Of a stretch of 64,000 nucleotides of DNA, positions 11,804-25,393 are shown piece by piece. Position 1 is the first letter of the stretch. The number at the start of each line of letters is the position of its first letter. A program made the position numbers and the translations under genes. The notes beneath the pieces are model-generated. The model did no database searches and was not told where the DNA came from. It saw nothing but the letters and a program-made list of their open reading frames with translations. The DNA comes from Isoetes taiwanensis (taxonomy: Eukaryota > Streptophyta > Lycopodiopsida > Isoetales > Isoetaceae), in NCBI GenBank assembly GCA_021234155.1, contig JAJEKV010000077.1, positions 206,424 through 270,423 on the forward strand, read 5' to 3'.

Positions 11804-12289
11804 TTTGTTTACTTCAACAAATGTACATATCCTACATGTCAACAAGTAATGTAATAGAAATATCAAGAAGAACAAGGTCTTTTAGCCGCGGAGGTTGCCC
11901 TCCCACGGCGAGGGTGAAGTGGCTTAAATCATACTTGAAAGTCATGTTTTTCTGATGAAATCAAAATTGCTATTTTAAAACATTGATATTTTGTGAAGGT
12001 GATGGTACCCATTTGCATCACTAACTCCTCCTTAGATGTTGAGCTCTTACCTTTCCTCCCAAGACCTTTCCAAAGGTGACTTGGCATATAAGGCCTACAT
12101 TCTTTTAGGCCTTTATGGGCTATGCTCAAGGCCCTCCCAAAGCGGCTCACTGACTTGCTAGATCTTTCATAGATTCTAGCTCAAATCGTAATAGTCTACT
12201 TGTAGCGATCACATAAGTGGGTTTGAACCATACACATAATCAACAGCCCGTCCACCACCGCGACTCATTAACCACACGGGTTCACCATG

Positions 12290-12710
12290 CGGCTCTACCA
12301 CAAAGACCATCTAGCTCCACTACAAAATCCACCATCACGGGTCCCATGATCTCTCTACCTGATTCAAATCCACATATCCTTGATTCATCACATAGACCAC
12401 TCATCTCCACCACAAGGCACCAGTTCGTTTATCATCTACGCGGATCGGATCCATTTATCCTTAAATTGGCGCATTTTTAGATCATAATTGTAACAACCCA
12501 GATAAAAAAACAAATGGCCTCAAAGGCGATTGGCTCGGGTTATAAGATCCATATATCCTTGCTCCACCACACAGACCACACATCTCCACCACAACACCAC
12601 CATACTTCACTACCTGAGGCCCCTTGATCTTTTTTGCCTGATTCAAATCCATACATCCTTGGTGGCCGTATTTGGATCATAATTGTAACAACCCGAGGGG
12701 GATAAAGACA
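12290..12710. repeat. Local repeats around CTCCACCACA and GATCATAATTGTAACAACCC
   Basis: The segment GATCATAATTGTAACAACCC occurs at about 12,480 and 12,674. A GATTCAAATCCAcATATCCTTG-like segment occurs at about 12,361 and 12,641, and a CATCTCCACCACAA segment at about 12,402 and 12,581. The spacings differ (about 180-280 bp), so this is a shuffled low-copy repeat rather than a clean tandem array. The translated frames on the plus strand are low in complexity and I do not call a gene. Confidence 0.6.
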
Positions 12711-12778
12711 AAGCGGCCTCAATTCTTTGACAAAGGTGAAAGAGCACTAGATGGTTCCGCCCCATCACTTGTTGTTGG

Positions 12779-13284
12779 TCATTCATCTTCATGTAGACAA
12801 TCTCTAGCAATATATCCAAGGCATCTCAATTTATGATACTTCATATCACTCTTACCCCATTTTACATTAAGCAGTCCACCTTGGATCACGAGGTGCTTGA
12901 GACCTCGGTTATGTCGCCGAATGATATGTACCTGCTTCCCCATTTCTTCATGTTGCATGGCATCTAACAACTGACATTGGGTATAGCTACTTGCATTGAG
13001 ATAATAAATGAAAAGTTGTTCACGGTATAATGTAGCGACCTTCAACTTGATGATTCTTCAAAGAGGGAGTATCACCATCTAGCTTATGAAGTCACGTATT
13101 GGAGAACGGATAAGCCAAATTTGGACATATGAAGAAAATTGGATTCCAAAATCCAAGTGTCAAAATTCTTTGAATAGGTGTCATACTTAAATGTAGTATA
13201 TTTGTTTCCTCCAGGCACTTGTATACATTCATAGCTCAACTTTGGAAAGTGGAGGCGAGTCACATATTTTTTTATGCGTTGCAA
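12779..13284 (-). pseudogene. Possible retroelement remnant with zinc-knuckle-like end
   Basis: Two consecutive minus-strand frames (13,284 to 13,084, then 13,045 to 12,779) read as a plausible degraded protein. It ends in a segment RCLGYIARDC preceded by a basic stretch, which resembles a CCHC zinc knuckle of retroelement gag-like proteins with one cysteine missing. Assignment to a particular element class is not possible. Confidence 0.3.
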
Positions 13285-16200
13285 AATACAAATAACGAGA
13301 ATTCTTCTTGTAAGATAAAGGACACGGAGAAAGTTAAAATGTTCCTTCTTGGTACATATCCATTCTTCAACTTTAATATGAAACCTTCTTTTTGACCATT
13401 ACATTATGTAAATAATATAAACTGGAATCAAGAAGCGCCATACTTTAACACCTATGAATGATGAACACCATAGAAGAGTTTTTTTTTTAAATGTAGCGAG
13501 ATGACATATCATCTTTCCATCAGAATACATACCTTCTAAAGTTTTGAACTTTAAGATTGAAGTATTGCAGACATCCTCTTTCTTTAAAATTTCTAATCAT
13601 ACTAGGCATGCATTTGTGCCCGCTGCTATATATCTTTCTGCTACATTCGCGTCATAGCCCAATAGGAAGGAGCAAAACAAAAGAATTACCGGAAATACAC
13701 CTAATTATGCGAATCATTAAGTATTGTTGAAATGTGGGCAACCTGTATGTTGCACAATGATGACCTGTATGTTCCAACAGATTGCTAACTGTAACTAACA
13801 ATGCTACATGTAATGTTTTAACACTTGAGTCCTAGAAATTGTTCATAAATGGGTCTCCGAGGAGATTTGCAGGGCAAAAGAAAGAATAATTATGCTTTTT
13901 GATGTGTATATCACATTAAAAAAAATATTTTTATTTTTTGTTTGTCCTTACTCTTTTGATGTAATGCTTTGATTTTTATCTACATCTTAGCTATCACCTA
14001 CAAAATCATTCCTCTAGGACGTTCTAGGTTTCTACAAACACCACGATTTTGATTTCCACAAACAACAGGGTTCCCTCTTACTTAGGTTATTCTTGCATAT
14101 ACATATACAACAATAAAACAGATCATGCTTTCTATCCTGAAAACTCATGAAACAAGTGAACTAACAGAGTTAATAAGTTCTAAGCGCAATCAAAATATTT
14201 GATGGTTACTGCGTTAAAGAAACATCATTCTATGTTAACAAATGATGTCAATGATGACACACATCATACTATGTCATTTAAATTGGGGGTGCTCAAGACA
14301 AAGTTGGCATCTGAGCAACATCATACACATAAATAAGTGCATAAATGCTAAAACATTTGATATTTCTAATGCTATAATATTCTTACACCTTATGGATCGT
14401 CCATATATCCGAGCGTGACAAACATGGTTATATCCTCCACGATTGCTTTTTGTGCGACTAAGCGGTCAAAACTCATTGAGCTTACATCCATCCAAGATCT
14501 TGGTAGAATATAGTCCCCTAAAAGAGAGAAACAACATGAAGAGGACACATCTAGCAAGGGAAAATAACCTCAAGCCTTTCTCCAGAACCAAGTTCAAGTG
14601 ATTGTGCTGGCGGTGAGAAACTGTATTGCTAGAAGAAAATTTGAAACAAAAAATAAATAGAGAGCCTTTACTGCAAATGCTAACTTACAAAGTGTGAAAA
14701 GAAACTAATCTTTCTGCTTGTCTTTTCAAAGTCACCTTAAGCAGCTGGCCGGGAGATAGAAGCTCCATGCAAATAAGCCATCAAATGTGAAATTCTCATG
14801 AGCAAAGCAAAGCATTTTCCCTATAGCCATCATCTCCGTTGAGTGAAAGGAGAAGAACCAGAATACTGGCTCACCTCTCAGCCTAATCAGTGACTTCAGC
14901 AAGAACAAAAAACAAGTCTCAGAACAAAATCCAAATCAGCCTCATCTTTTCATACTTACCTTTAATTATTTAACACAAAAGTCCGTCTATGGCCATCCCC
15001 CACAGTAGATCTTTAGGATAGTTTCAAATCAAGCTGTCTTGAAGAAGATATTTCTCATGGAAGAACATGAAAGGCTTATCCTACCCTGCGGGCATTTTGT
15101 GCACACCTAACCATTTGCCAATTATAAGTGGCATGCCAAACATCAATATAATAGAGATTAAGGTGATAATGTATGCCTCACCATGTCCCATTGTATTTCT
15201 TGTATACAACGAAATAAACAATGAAATAAACATTACCAGTTCCGGCAGTTGCTCAGTGTATATCAGTATATGGATGGAGTTTCGATTGGGAGGAAGGTGA
15301 ATCTTAGGACCTATCACAGCTACGACAAGCTATCTGTTGCGCTGGAAGAGATGTTCCGGCGATTTACAAGCGGTAAGCGTGAAATGTTTTTGGAGCTACA
15401 GACCAGTTAACTGGTTTCCACTGGGGTTGCCCAGCAATTGAAATGACCGCCAGTTTACAGCCAGCAATGGGTTTGGAGCAGTCATTGGCACATTCGAGGT
15501 ATATACTAGTATATATTTAGAATATCCCATAAACCCAGATAAACAAGGGTTTGCCCCCTAGGGGTAACCCAAAAAAACTTTCTGTCTCCTTCTCATTTTT
15601 ATGTTATATTGTGAATCGAATTTCTTAGCATAGCTATCAAGGAATACAACATTCTATGTACAATTCAATAAAGTCTACTTGAAGTACAAATATCTTTCAT
15701 ATGCCTTAATCCGTATATTGAAATATACATGTTGATTGTGCTATAAATAATGCACTTTTGACAAGGTTGAAAGGTAGAATTTGGGAATTATAAAACAATG
15801 TTACCTACTATGTGGCAAAAGTCCGCATATTACACTTGCAAAATTGTCAAGCCACATAACATATAAGAAATTCTAAGATAGCACTTTGACTTCATATGAT
15901 ACGAGTGGAAAAAATATCTAATAAACATGGCATATGTAAATAAGTGCGTACTAATGGCGTATCAATTTACATCTTTATAGGTGATGCAAGAAAAGGAGAT
16001 TATTATCTTAACCCATTTGAGACTAATTGGGCATGAGATGCGCACACATCAACTATTGTTCATTGGGCCCTATTCCAATCATCTTATATTGCTATCATCC
16101 CATGAATAAGCTCTAACAGACTCTTGTCTTGGACGGTCTTATAGTTGAAATGTTTAAGTGGGGGTGAATATCTTGTTAAAATTGTTTAATGCGATTACTT

Positions 16201-16300
16201 TCTGAGAGGGCTTCCCATAAACATGGCAAATAAGCAGTTAGTTCCACTCAAAAGCGGTGATGAATTGGATCCGACTAATTGCTCGAATGATCATGGTTAG
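13285..16300. other. Long stretch without a supported gene
   Basis: AT-rich DNA. The minus-strand frame at 15,081-15,317 encodes 78 residues with a hydrophobic central stretch (IITLISIILMFGMPLIIG) that could span a membrane, but it has no start context, homology or partner exon that I can see. Nothing else is supported. Confidence 0.4.
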
Positions 16301-16308
16301 TAGTTTAT

Positions 16309-17470
16309 ATGCTAAACTTTTGCAGTTATTCTGGATTCAAAATTAGTATGTGGACTAAGGATAATAATGCTAAAGCCGAAGCTAAGTTCAGACCCAGAAG
16401 GTCCACAATTGATCATTTGGTCACTATATGTGCAATGATAAGATTCTGTTGTCGGGAAAAAGAAGCCCCTATATGTTGCCTTTCATATAGTGAAACAGAA
16501 AAAATCTATGAGAAATAATGGATGATTTAAGCATTCCAGTTGAATACAGACAAGCGGTTGGAAAGCTATATGAAAAGATATTGGTTTAGTTGTCATTTCC
16601 ATATGTAAAATCTTGTAATGATTTTGTTGGAGAGCAATGTGGGAGTAAAACAGGTGTATCCTCGGTCACTATATTGCAACATAGATGTGCCAAAGCAAAG
16701 ATATGGAACTTTAGCTTGAAAAGCATGCTTAATATAACACTGGACAATCTGTGCTTTTGTATGGATGTGAAGTATGGGGTCCTATATTGGCATTGAAGAC
16801 TTGGAAAAAAGGTTGAGAAAGTTCAAAAAATTCTTTTCGATCTGAACCTGGAACAATAATGCAAAGTTCCTATGATATGATGTTAGCAGAATGTGGGATG
16901 CTCACACTGGAGGCAGGGGAGCTTTGCAGACTCCTTAATTACGTCTATACGGTGTTGCATATTATGTCTGAAGAAATTTTACCATGCTTGGCTTTGGAAG
17001 AGACATGGGCTAAGGGCTGGTTTGCTGATGCCACTTAGTGGATGGATGTACGATGGGGATGAATATTCATAATTTATCTTTGCATAAAGATGATATCCAT
17101 ACATGGTTCAAAATGAATGTTCTTTAGAGGACACGGAGATCTGCAGAGGGGATTTCCAAAGCATAGGCATGCCATCTGCAAGGGATGACTAAGCTCACAT
17201 AGGTTTGGTGTTGAAGTAGGTAGGTGGAATGACATTCCTCATGAGCTTAGACTATGTAAGATATGTGAGGCAGGGATACTTGAAGATGAGGAACATGCAC
17301 ATCTACATTGCCATGCTTACAGAGATATTCGAGAGAAGTATGATGTATGTCCTGTTGATGGCGTTCTTTAGTTTAAGAACCTTAAAAGTAGATGAGTTAG
17401 GGTAGGGAGACTAATGCATTGCTATCCCAGTATGCATTAGATGATTTGTTTTATAATGTTGAATGTCTTA
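16309..17470 (+). mobile_element. Decayed LINE (non-LTR retrotransposon)
   Basis: A reverse-transcriptase start motif is visible at 16,380-16,435 (FRPRRSTIDHLVT, the conserved plant LINE block following the missing QxGF). Later segments read as the region after the RT core (KYGVLYWH and KKVEKVQK near 16,770-16,830). The tail has a Cys/His-rich block near 17,255-17,340 (CKICEAG..EDEEHAHLHC) typical of the 3' end of the ORF2 product. Many stops and frame changes break it. The same family is present on the other strand at 54,545-55,800. Confidence 0.7.
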
Positions 17471-17526
17471 TAAACTTTGGCGAGTCTCACGGACATAATC
17501 ACCAGATTTTATTTCATCTCTTCTCT

Positions 17527-17550
17527 CTCCCTCCCTCCCTCCCTCCCTCC
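17527..17550. repeat. (CCCT)n microsatellite
   Basis: About six CCCT units just downstream of the LINE remnant's Cys/His block. It could be the degenerate 3' tail of the element. Confidence 0.85.
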
Positions 17551-17559
17551 GGTGTTGCA

Positions 17560-20500
17560 AAAATCTGGCGTATTTTTGAAAGGATCCATTCCGTTACCGT
17601 GCTTATGCGTATTTTTAAAAAAAATACTCACGGCGTTTTTTTTTTTTTTTTTAAATACTACTTGTTTTTCTGAGCGATAAACTTGCACTTACCGGGGAAT
17701 TGAACCTAGGCCTCCTAGATAGCAAACTAACATTTCCTTTGTTTTATTCTATTTAAATCTTGTTTTTGATTTTAAAAAAATACTCCAAGCGTCACGTAAA
17801 GATGCGTTATGGCTGAAAAAAAAGCGTATTTTTTAAAATACATCTGCGATGCGTGTGTAGTGCGATGCAATATCGCTGGACAACAACGCTCCCTTCCCAA
17901 TAGATGAAGAGATGCTTCCGCAGAAGTTGATTCATATCATGTATATAATTAGCGGTTGTTAAATTACAAGGCAATGCGCATTCATTTCTATAAATTCATT
18001 AGCAGGGGCACCATTACTAGTCTTCAATAAGTCCAAAAACATTGGCATACCCTAGTTTCGCTCTTCCAAGATCCATCTATCTGTCTCCGATTAGAGGTGG
18101 TGTGCTTTTGTCTTGAATGGATGCAATGGCTCTACATTGTTTCATGGGAAAAATTTTGACAAAATCTGCATTTGCGAACCCACGACAAGCGTGGGATTAA
18201 TCGTGATTAGGTAGTAGGATGTCTTTACTAACTCCAAAGCATTGTTATCCCAAAGCTTACTTTGGAAACATGCTTGAATACTATTTGAGGCGATTGTGAT
18301 CCTCCTTGTTATGCATGTATACCCTTGTTTTTTGCACATTCCATCACGGGAACCATATGGCTCATCTCTCCTTCAATTATAATTTAAGACATTTGTGGAT
18401 CTATGGCCATAAGCGTAAGTGAGATTCATAAGGTCGAGTATCCCATGCTAATCACTTTCGATGGTATATGATGTGGCCGGTCCGGGGCATTAGTTTTGCG
18501 AGGCGAGAAAGCAATTCTTTCTTGAAGCATTTGATATGGGACCATAGACTTGACTTCAAGCACTTTCGAACGAAAGGCTTTTAATGCAGCGTTCCAAGTC
18601 TTTCCAAGTGTACTAGTGGCTTGTTCTTGATCACTCATGGGACCCTAAGACACAAGCTATAGCATACGACACGGCAAAGTTCATCGAAATCATCTGACTA
18701 GGCGAGGAATCGTCTTTGGATTGAAGACGAGAACATAGTGATGAAATTGATGAATTATGAAAATCTTGCGGAAGTAGAAAAAAGCATTGCTCGTGTTCAA
18801 AGGCTGCTTCCGCGGAGCCAAATATACAAGCTATTTGCAATTGACAAATAGTGAGGAGTGTTGAGTTATGATAAAATGTTCGAAAATGCTTTAACAAACG
18901 ATGTTGAAAGTGAGGCTAGCTTCATCCAGGCTTTACAATAAATTGCTCATTGTGTCTTTGATGGTCCTTTCCTACATTTACCATATATTTGTTGCATGCT
19001 CTGATAATTGGCGATGAATGTACATATGCATTTGCTGAAATAATATGTATTTTCAAAGTCATCAATACCAATGAACACATGCATTTGCTGCAAAAAATAT
19101 GTATTTTCAAAGTACTCCTTTTATCGTAATGCCCAGATGTTCATATTACTATAATTTTTGTTAGTTTTTATAGAGCATAAGGCTATAAGCAAAGAACATG
19201 ATTGAAGGGCGGAAGTTTCTGAAGCACCCGAAGTTTCTGAAGCAAAAGTTTCTGCAGCAAATTGGGTAATGAGCAGTAGGATCCCGTGACCATATTCTGG
19301 AAAGATGGGAGTCCTTTAGGCATCTTTGCGGGGAGGTGTGTCCTGGGCGGGATAAATTAACAAGGATGCGCGGGGACGAACATTGATTCTTTTTCATCCC
19401 TAGTCTTATTTCATTATTTTATTCTTTTTAATTTCACATTGCTACACATTTTTAATTCTTTAATTCTTAATTATTTCTTTATTTCTTCATTACTTGGTTG
19501 AGTCCCTGTTGCAAGGCTCTTAAATTCTTGCTCTTAAATTCTTTAAATTCTACAACTTTGTATCAGATTCAGGCATTGAAACATGGCCGCATTTTATATG
19601 TAGAAAAAAAAATTAAACTCTTCATTTTGATGTGTTATGGGATATGTGTTTTTTGAATGGTTTATATGTCATTCATAGTTGTTTTTTTCTTCTTCCTTTT
19701 TTTTTTCAAGCCAAAAAAACAAGTTCTCCCATAACATACCAAAACAAATCCAAACCCAAATCTAAACTTACAAATCCAAGCTTGGAAAACAATAAATCAA
19801 TGGCAGAATGAACTTTATTTATTAGATAACTTTTGTAAATCACAATGTATATAATCTAAAGGGAACAAAAGATACTCTCCATCATACCTGCCATCCATGA
19901 AGATTCATTCTGATTTGGAATGTGGTACACTTTTTTCTATTTGCTCAAAAAGAGCTGCAACATTCAATCTAGCCCCAACATTTTGATATGGCATTAACCT
20001 ATCCCAAAAAAAATTTGGATGCTTAAGAAGGTCCATTACCATTCCCTGATGCTTTTTATGCAATTATGCATGTTTCTTTCTTTCTTTGATTTTTGCATCC
20101 CCTTTTGCCCTCTTAAACCTCAACCCTATATTCCTGGTCAAACCACCCATGGCATGGTAATCCCTTCCTTTGCCTATGCAAGCTAAAGCCCATGGTTGTC
20201 GTATCAGTCACCAATGTCAAAGTGTCAGTAATCTCAGATGTTGCCTGTGGCCATGATATCAAAAACTTTTTCCTCATAGGATTCCTTAAATAGAATATTC
20301 TTATTATATTTCATCTTGATTTTTCGCTCGGATAGATGGAGAAAGCTTGATCACATGTGCTTGGTATATGGAAAATACAGAACTTCTATATATTGCCTAA
20401 CATGGCGATTATTTTGGCGGAAATCAATAAACTAAAGCTCTTGGAGTGTTCCCATGAAATGTAACAAAAATAATTTTGATCTTTGGCTCGAAATTCTAAA

Positions 20501-23500
20501 ATGCCAATGCATCAGCCTTGCTATTGAAATGTAACCCCATCTCTGGACATAGCAATCCACTTTGCCAAATAACTACCAAGACCTAATTCATGCTCAAATC
20601 ACATTTGCTTCTCTATCAAGCGCTCTTGAATCTTACTCAATATGTATTAATTTCTAGTTGGTAGCACAGCTTCTCCCTTACTTGGAGAATGGATAAAAAT
20701 CAGTTACATCTGGGGTTTGGAGGCATAACTTAAAAGAAAAGGCAAGGATCTGAAATGGCCTAAATATTGGGACAAATAAAATAGAACTCATGATTCAAAT
20801 GGATCTATCAAAATATATGCAGAAAAGGCATAATGTAAGTTTAAGACATGTAGAATATTGTGACAATAGGAAGAAAAAAATACAAATGTGTGGGCTCACC
20901 TTACGTCCAATTGATCCACGATTTTTTTGTGCCACAAAAACCCTTATTTCTTCTAGATCCAAAGCGGCATCGAGGCGATTTTGTTGAACCGATTCCGTTG
21001 TTGCCAGCGCCATTAGGTCCAAAAGCATGCCACATTCAAATAATACCTAAATGTTGCAAGCCCGAACCCGAGGAGGCCATGCATCTCTTTAGAAGTTGCA
21101 TACTTTGAAATTCACTTGCTTTTGCCCAAGGCCTTGAATGCGATGATGATTTAGTGGCTATGGCCAATCCATCCCTTGTTGACATCTTACGCTTTGGATT
21201 CATCTGCCATTAGCAAAGTACATGCATCGGCCATTTCAAACCTCATGAATTTTAGCTTTGCCCTTTTTTTGCTTTATCTAGCCCTAACCCGTCTATTGCA
21301 TTTGCCCGCCATGCCATCATCGTTTCATCCGCAGCAGGCATATACGGAAAGCTTTCTTGTTCTACTTGTGGCTTGTGCTTGAGCAATTGCAGGATAGCCA
21401 TAGCCAGAATGCAAAACCGTTGCTAGAAGCTCATTGCACTTTCTTGGGCTGGTCTCCATTGTTCAATTATGTAAATCAAATGCGTGGCCGTCCTCTAGGG
21501 CTGATCCATGACACACCCTATAACATTATAATATAAAGATGAGAGCCCACCCCTCGGCACTACCCAACATATTCACCTATCCCGGGGGCACAATATGTGC
21601 AGGTTGATTACATGTAGCCAATCACTACATGTACTTATGGACACTCCTTTGATATAAAAGCGGCATCTTACATCCATGAGATAATGGACATGAGGGCTCA
21701 GTTGTGCCCTTGATCATTATATTGACATATCAATTTATGCAGTTCTATCGGCCGGACTTATTACTATTAAGGTGTTTTCCAGGAAACCATTCAGGCGAGG
21801 GTTCTTGGTAATGTAAAGTAATAGGTCGGATGTTCTTTGTTGTTAGGGCTCCATAAGCATGCACGGTCTTAGTGGGCGATATAATTCAATTGATTAAGTT
21901 CAATCCTTATTTTGAAAATTGCATCTATCCATCGGCCATGTCAATGCAAGGATGACTTAGAAGGTAATTGCATTCACAAATAGATCATTGAAAGTGGATT
22001 AGAGAGATATGGACAATAGGAATTGCAAGATGCTAGAATTGTCTTTGACAAGATTAATCATCAAATTTTTGTCTTGGTATATCATGGCTAGAGCATATGT
22101 GGAAGATGGGCGAATAACAAACAATAAATAAACCTTCCAACAATGCATATACATATCTTTGTGCATTAGAATGCTATAATTTTTGTGGTAAATGTTGGGC
22201 GAGGATAAAGTATCTTTCACACTCATTTTTACGCTTATATTACAACGTATAGGTTGGGCGAGGTTTTGGAGTCCTTTACAAAAGTTCAATGTGATTGATG
22301 TCCATAAAACTACGCTTTGTCCTGTGAAAAATAGAAGCGTTTAAAGGAAGCTCTTAAATCTTTGATCAAATGGAATTTGAATGTTAGAAACTAGATCCTT
22401 TCAGATGCATTACTGACGTATGTTCAAACAACTGCACTTGATGAATGTAAAAGAATTTTCTGCAAAATACTCACAATCTCTAAACTTTATATCAAATGAT
22501 GTTGTGAATGGTTCTCTTATGAGCATGAATATTCAAAAGTCAAAATAGAAGTAGCCACGTTGGTAAATACACAAACCAGAAATAGCAAACCCTAAGACAT
22601 AATTCAAGATTTTTAGAAGCCACTTTAATCTTAAGCTTTGCAAATGCAAAAAAGGCTCTATGTTTTCTTTGGAATGTATATTTTTGGACAAAAAAACTTG
22701 AATTGAGGAAATTAAGCAAAAATCGGTAGAAACTAGCAATAGAAGAATAAACCAAGCAAGAACAGTACGCAAAGACAACTTCGCAATCACATGGCACAAA
22801 AAGTGGCTAAGAAAGTCACCTTTCGGTAGAATAAATTTTTTAGATTCTAATGTAGTTATTCTTGGCATCTTTTTTTTTTTTTTTTTATTCAAATAAATGA
22901 TTTTTGTGTTTTTTTTTTTTTGTCTAAATATTCTTTTGTTTACGTTAAATATTTCTTTTTATTTTCTTTATACTAATCATATATATAGGAAGATAAACAA
23001 AAGGTTGCCACACCAACATTAAGAAGGTTCTCCATCGTCTAGGTAAAGAAGGGTTTACATAATACTTGAGCTTACTATATTTCTTAGATGGATCCATATA
23101 TGATTTATTCTCATGAATGATAAAATTAATTCAATTCAACTATAAATCAATAGGCATTATTTTAAATCCATAAGAATAAACTAATTAAAAACTCTTGCTA
23201 ACTGTTCTGCTAAATTATTATGCTTTAACTTATTACAAGAAACTTATCGCGGCGGCCTAGGCCGCCCGTAAAACGTTCTCTAGTTCAACCAGCTAAGGTT
23301 TGGCCCACTATTAACGTTCAACTTTGTCAATGCAATGCATGCTTAATAATGGGTTTCTATTCACAAAGTGCGAGACCACATGTGGTAGCATTTATGAATT
23401 ACTTAAGCAGTGAGTTTGAACCCACATTGTTGCCTTGTGTCCTCTTGCCCATACGATAGATAGTTGCTGCAAGACGACCATGAGATTCCCAATGCAGGTA

Positions 23501-24035
23501 TTCCTTTCTCTCTTTTATCTGGTCCACAGAAATGCCTTGTGGACTGCAATGGCGCCGGAGTTTTGTATGCAGGGGCAAGCACAGGTCTGGCTATGGCGGA
23601 CGTCGAATAATGGCATAATAAATGCAAAAGTGTATTAATGGCCATGATAAATGCAAAGATGTATTAATGGCGGCGTTAAATGCGAAAGTGCACCGCATGT
23701 CTCATCGAGTTATTAGAGTGCGTTAATGGCATGATAAATGCAAAGTGCACACATATGCGTGCTTTGATAATAATTTTTAAGGAATGTGGATTGATTGAGC
23801 TTAGATGGATTGATTGAGCAAGGGGAGCCACGTGGCTGTGGCTCCTCCTCAATAAATATTAACTAGGAAAATACAAAAAATGTTCCTCAAAAATATTTTT
23901 CGACACTTGGCGCGCATGCACTGGAGCATCAAAGAATCTCGAAGAATAGAATCAAAGTGTATGCATTATATATGGTTTGATAACCACTTCATAACCCTAT
24001 TTTTTTCCAAGCCGATGAACCAACCTAGACATAGA
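17560..24035. other. Long stretch without a supported gene
   Basis: A poly-T run at 17,638-17,652 is flanked by GCGTATTTTT segments in both orientations (17,608 and 17,823), which suggests a small foldback. The rest is AT-rich with short frames on both strands. Minus-strand frames at 18,426-18,897 and plus-strand frames at 20,790-21,110 are tempting but I do not recognise them. CAG/CTG triplets are strikingly scarce in parts (two in 18,421-18,720). A poly-T run lies at 22,870-22,886. Confidence 0.4.
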
Positions 24036-24044
24036 AATAGTTTT
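24036..24044. repeat. Left target-site duplication of the Mutator-like MITE
   Basis: AATAGTTTT, repeated exactly at 24,637-24,645 on the other side of the element. Confidence 0.85.
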
Positions 24045-24636
24045 GGGAAAATTACCCAAATACCCTTAATTTTCTAACTATTTCCCAGATTGCCCTTCAC
24101 ATTTCCTAAATTCCGAAAATGCCCCTATTCTTCCCGCCTGTGTGCCTGTCTACCGAATACCATCCCGACCCTCCCTCCTCATCCCCGATTTTTCATCAAA
24201 CCCGGCGATTTTCGATTTTCGAGTTTTTAAAGCGGCAAATAACGAGGGCTCTAATTCAGCTTCTGTGATGGTTCTTTAACTTAGAAGATACGGTATAATA
24301 ATCAGTTAGTTCTTATGCCCACTTCAGTGTAGTTGCTGGAAGTATCCATCGGTTACTTGGAGCTTCAAATGTTTGGATCAACCCAGCTATACGGATTTGA
24401 TTTCATGTCTACATGGAAAAGAATGTTTCGTCTCTAACAACATGCCAACAAATAAAATTCGACGATAAATACAACCGGTGGACATCATTCATGTCATTCG
24501 TCTCAACGGTGGACTATCATACAAAGGTTAAGGGCAGAGGTCGATGAAAAATAGAGGGGCATTTTCGGAATTTAGGAAATGTGAAGGGCAATCTGGGAAA
24601 TAGTTAAAAAATTAAGGGTATTTGGGTAATTTTCCC
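24045..24636. mobile_element. Mutator-like MITE, 592 bp, with 85-bp TIRs and 9-bp TSD
   Basis: The left terminus (24,045-24,129) starts GGGAAAATTACCCAAATACC. The right terminus (24,552-24,636) is its reverse complement with only a few mismatches. The element is bounded by the direct repeat AATAGTTTT at 24,036-24,044 and 24,637-24,645. Long TIRs and a 9-bp target duplication are the hallmark of Mutator-superfamily elements. The 420-bp interior has no transposase, so it is non-autonomous. The near-identical arms point to a fairly recent insertion. Confidence 0.85.
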
Positions 24637-24645
24637 AATAGTTTT

Positions 24646-25393
24646 TCACACGCATGCATTTTTGAAAAAAAACCCAGTTGTCGTAGAAAAAAGGAAAGAT
24701 TCCTACGAGGAATCTAGAAAATATCAAACGTTAAAGACTAGTGAAGGATACTACGCCTTCAAAGGCATGTTGCATGGGCTTCCAACACAACACATGGCAT
24801 ATGGCATGTGTTAATGGCCCATTCGATGCATTATGACTTCTATAGCGTTGGGACTAGTCATGTCCAAAGCAACAGGAAGGAGCCACCTCCATACTAACAG
24901 GGAAAAAATTGCAACGATAACAGTGTTAAAATTGGTCATTGTTTTCTTTCAGTCAAAATAATTTTCTAAATTAAATGTCTGTTCCACATTTTCAGTTTCT
25001 GGTATGTTGGGAATACCATGGCCCAGTCTCAACCCTGATGCATTCTCTTTTAGAAGATTCCTCAGTTCCCCAGGTAAAATGTAGAAAAACTTCCACTTAT
25101 TCGACTTCGGTCCACTTCTGGGTGAACTCACTCTTTAAGTTGGGGGGTAATATAGCTGATTTAACAAAATGTTAGTTGGAAGAATGCTTTGTGGAGCTTC
25201 TACCTTCCAAAGGTCATGTTTCCGAGCATTTGAAGTGGATGCAAAACATATCTGCCATAAGGATTTACAATTTCCATAGCAAAGAGTATGAAAACCATCT
25301 AGAACAAAACTGACCTGAGACATTGGGCCTTTGGTATGTATAATGCGTAGCTTGAAACATCAATCAGATGGTTGAAACATCAATCATGCTGGG
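24646..25393. other. 3' flank of the ELF3-like gene
   Basis: No further ELF3 exon is recognisable on the minus strand here. In particular I find nothing like the glutamine-rich or C-terminal blocks of angiosperm ELF3. It probably holds 3' UTR and intergenic DNA. Confidence 0.4.

Noticed and set aside
15067-15317. Overlapping hydrophobic frames on both strands that look like a membrane protein
   Set aside because: No homology, no splice context and no neighbours; AT-rich DNA easily gives Ile/Leu-rich frames.
17690-17735. tRNA-like GGTTCAATTCC box on the minus strand
   Set aside because: Only a T-arm-like half is visible, with no A box or acceptor pairing, so neither a tRNA nor a SINE can be supported.
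20790-21382. Cluster of plus-strand frames that might be one broken gene
   Set aside because: No recognisable motif; the frames do not join with consistent splice sites, so it was left as unassigned.
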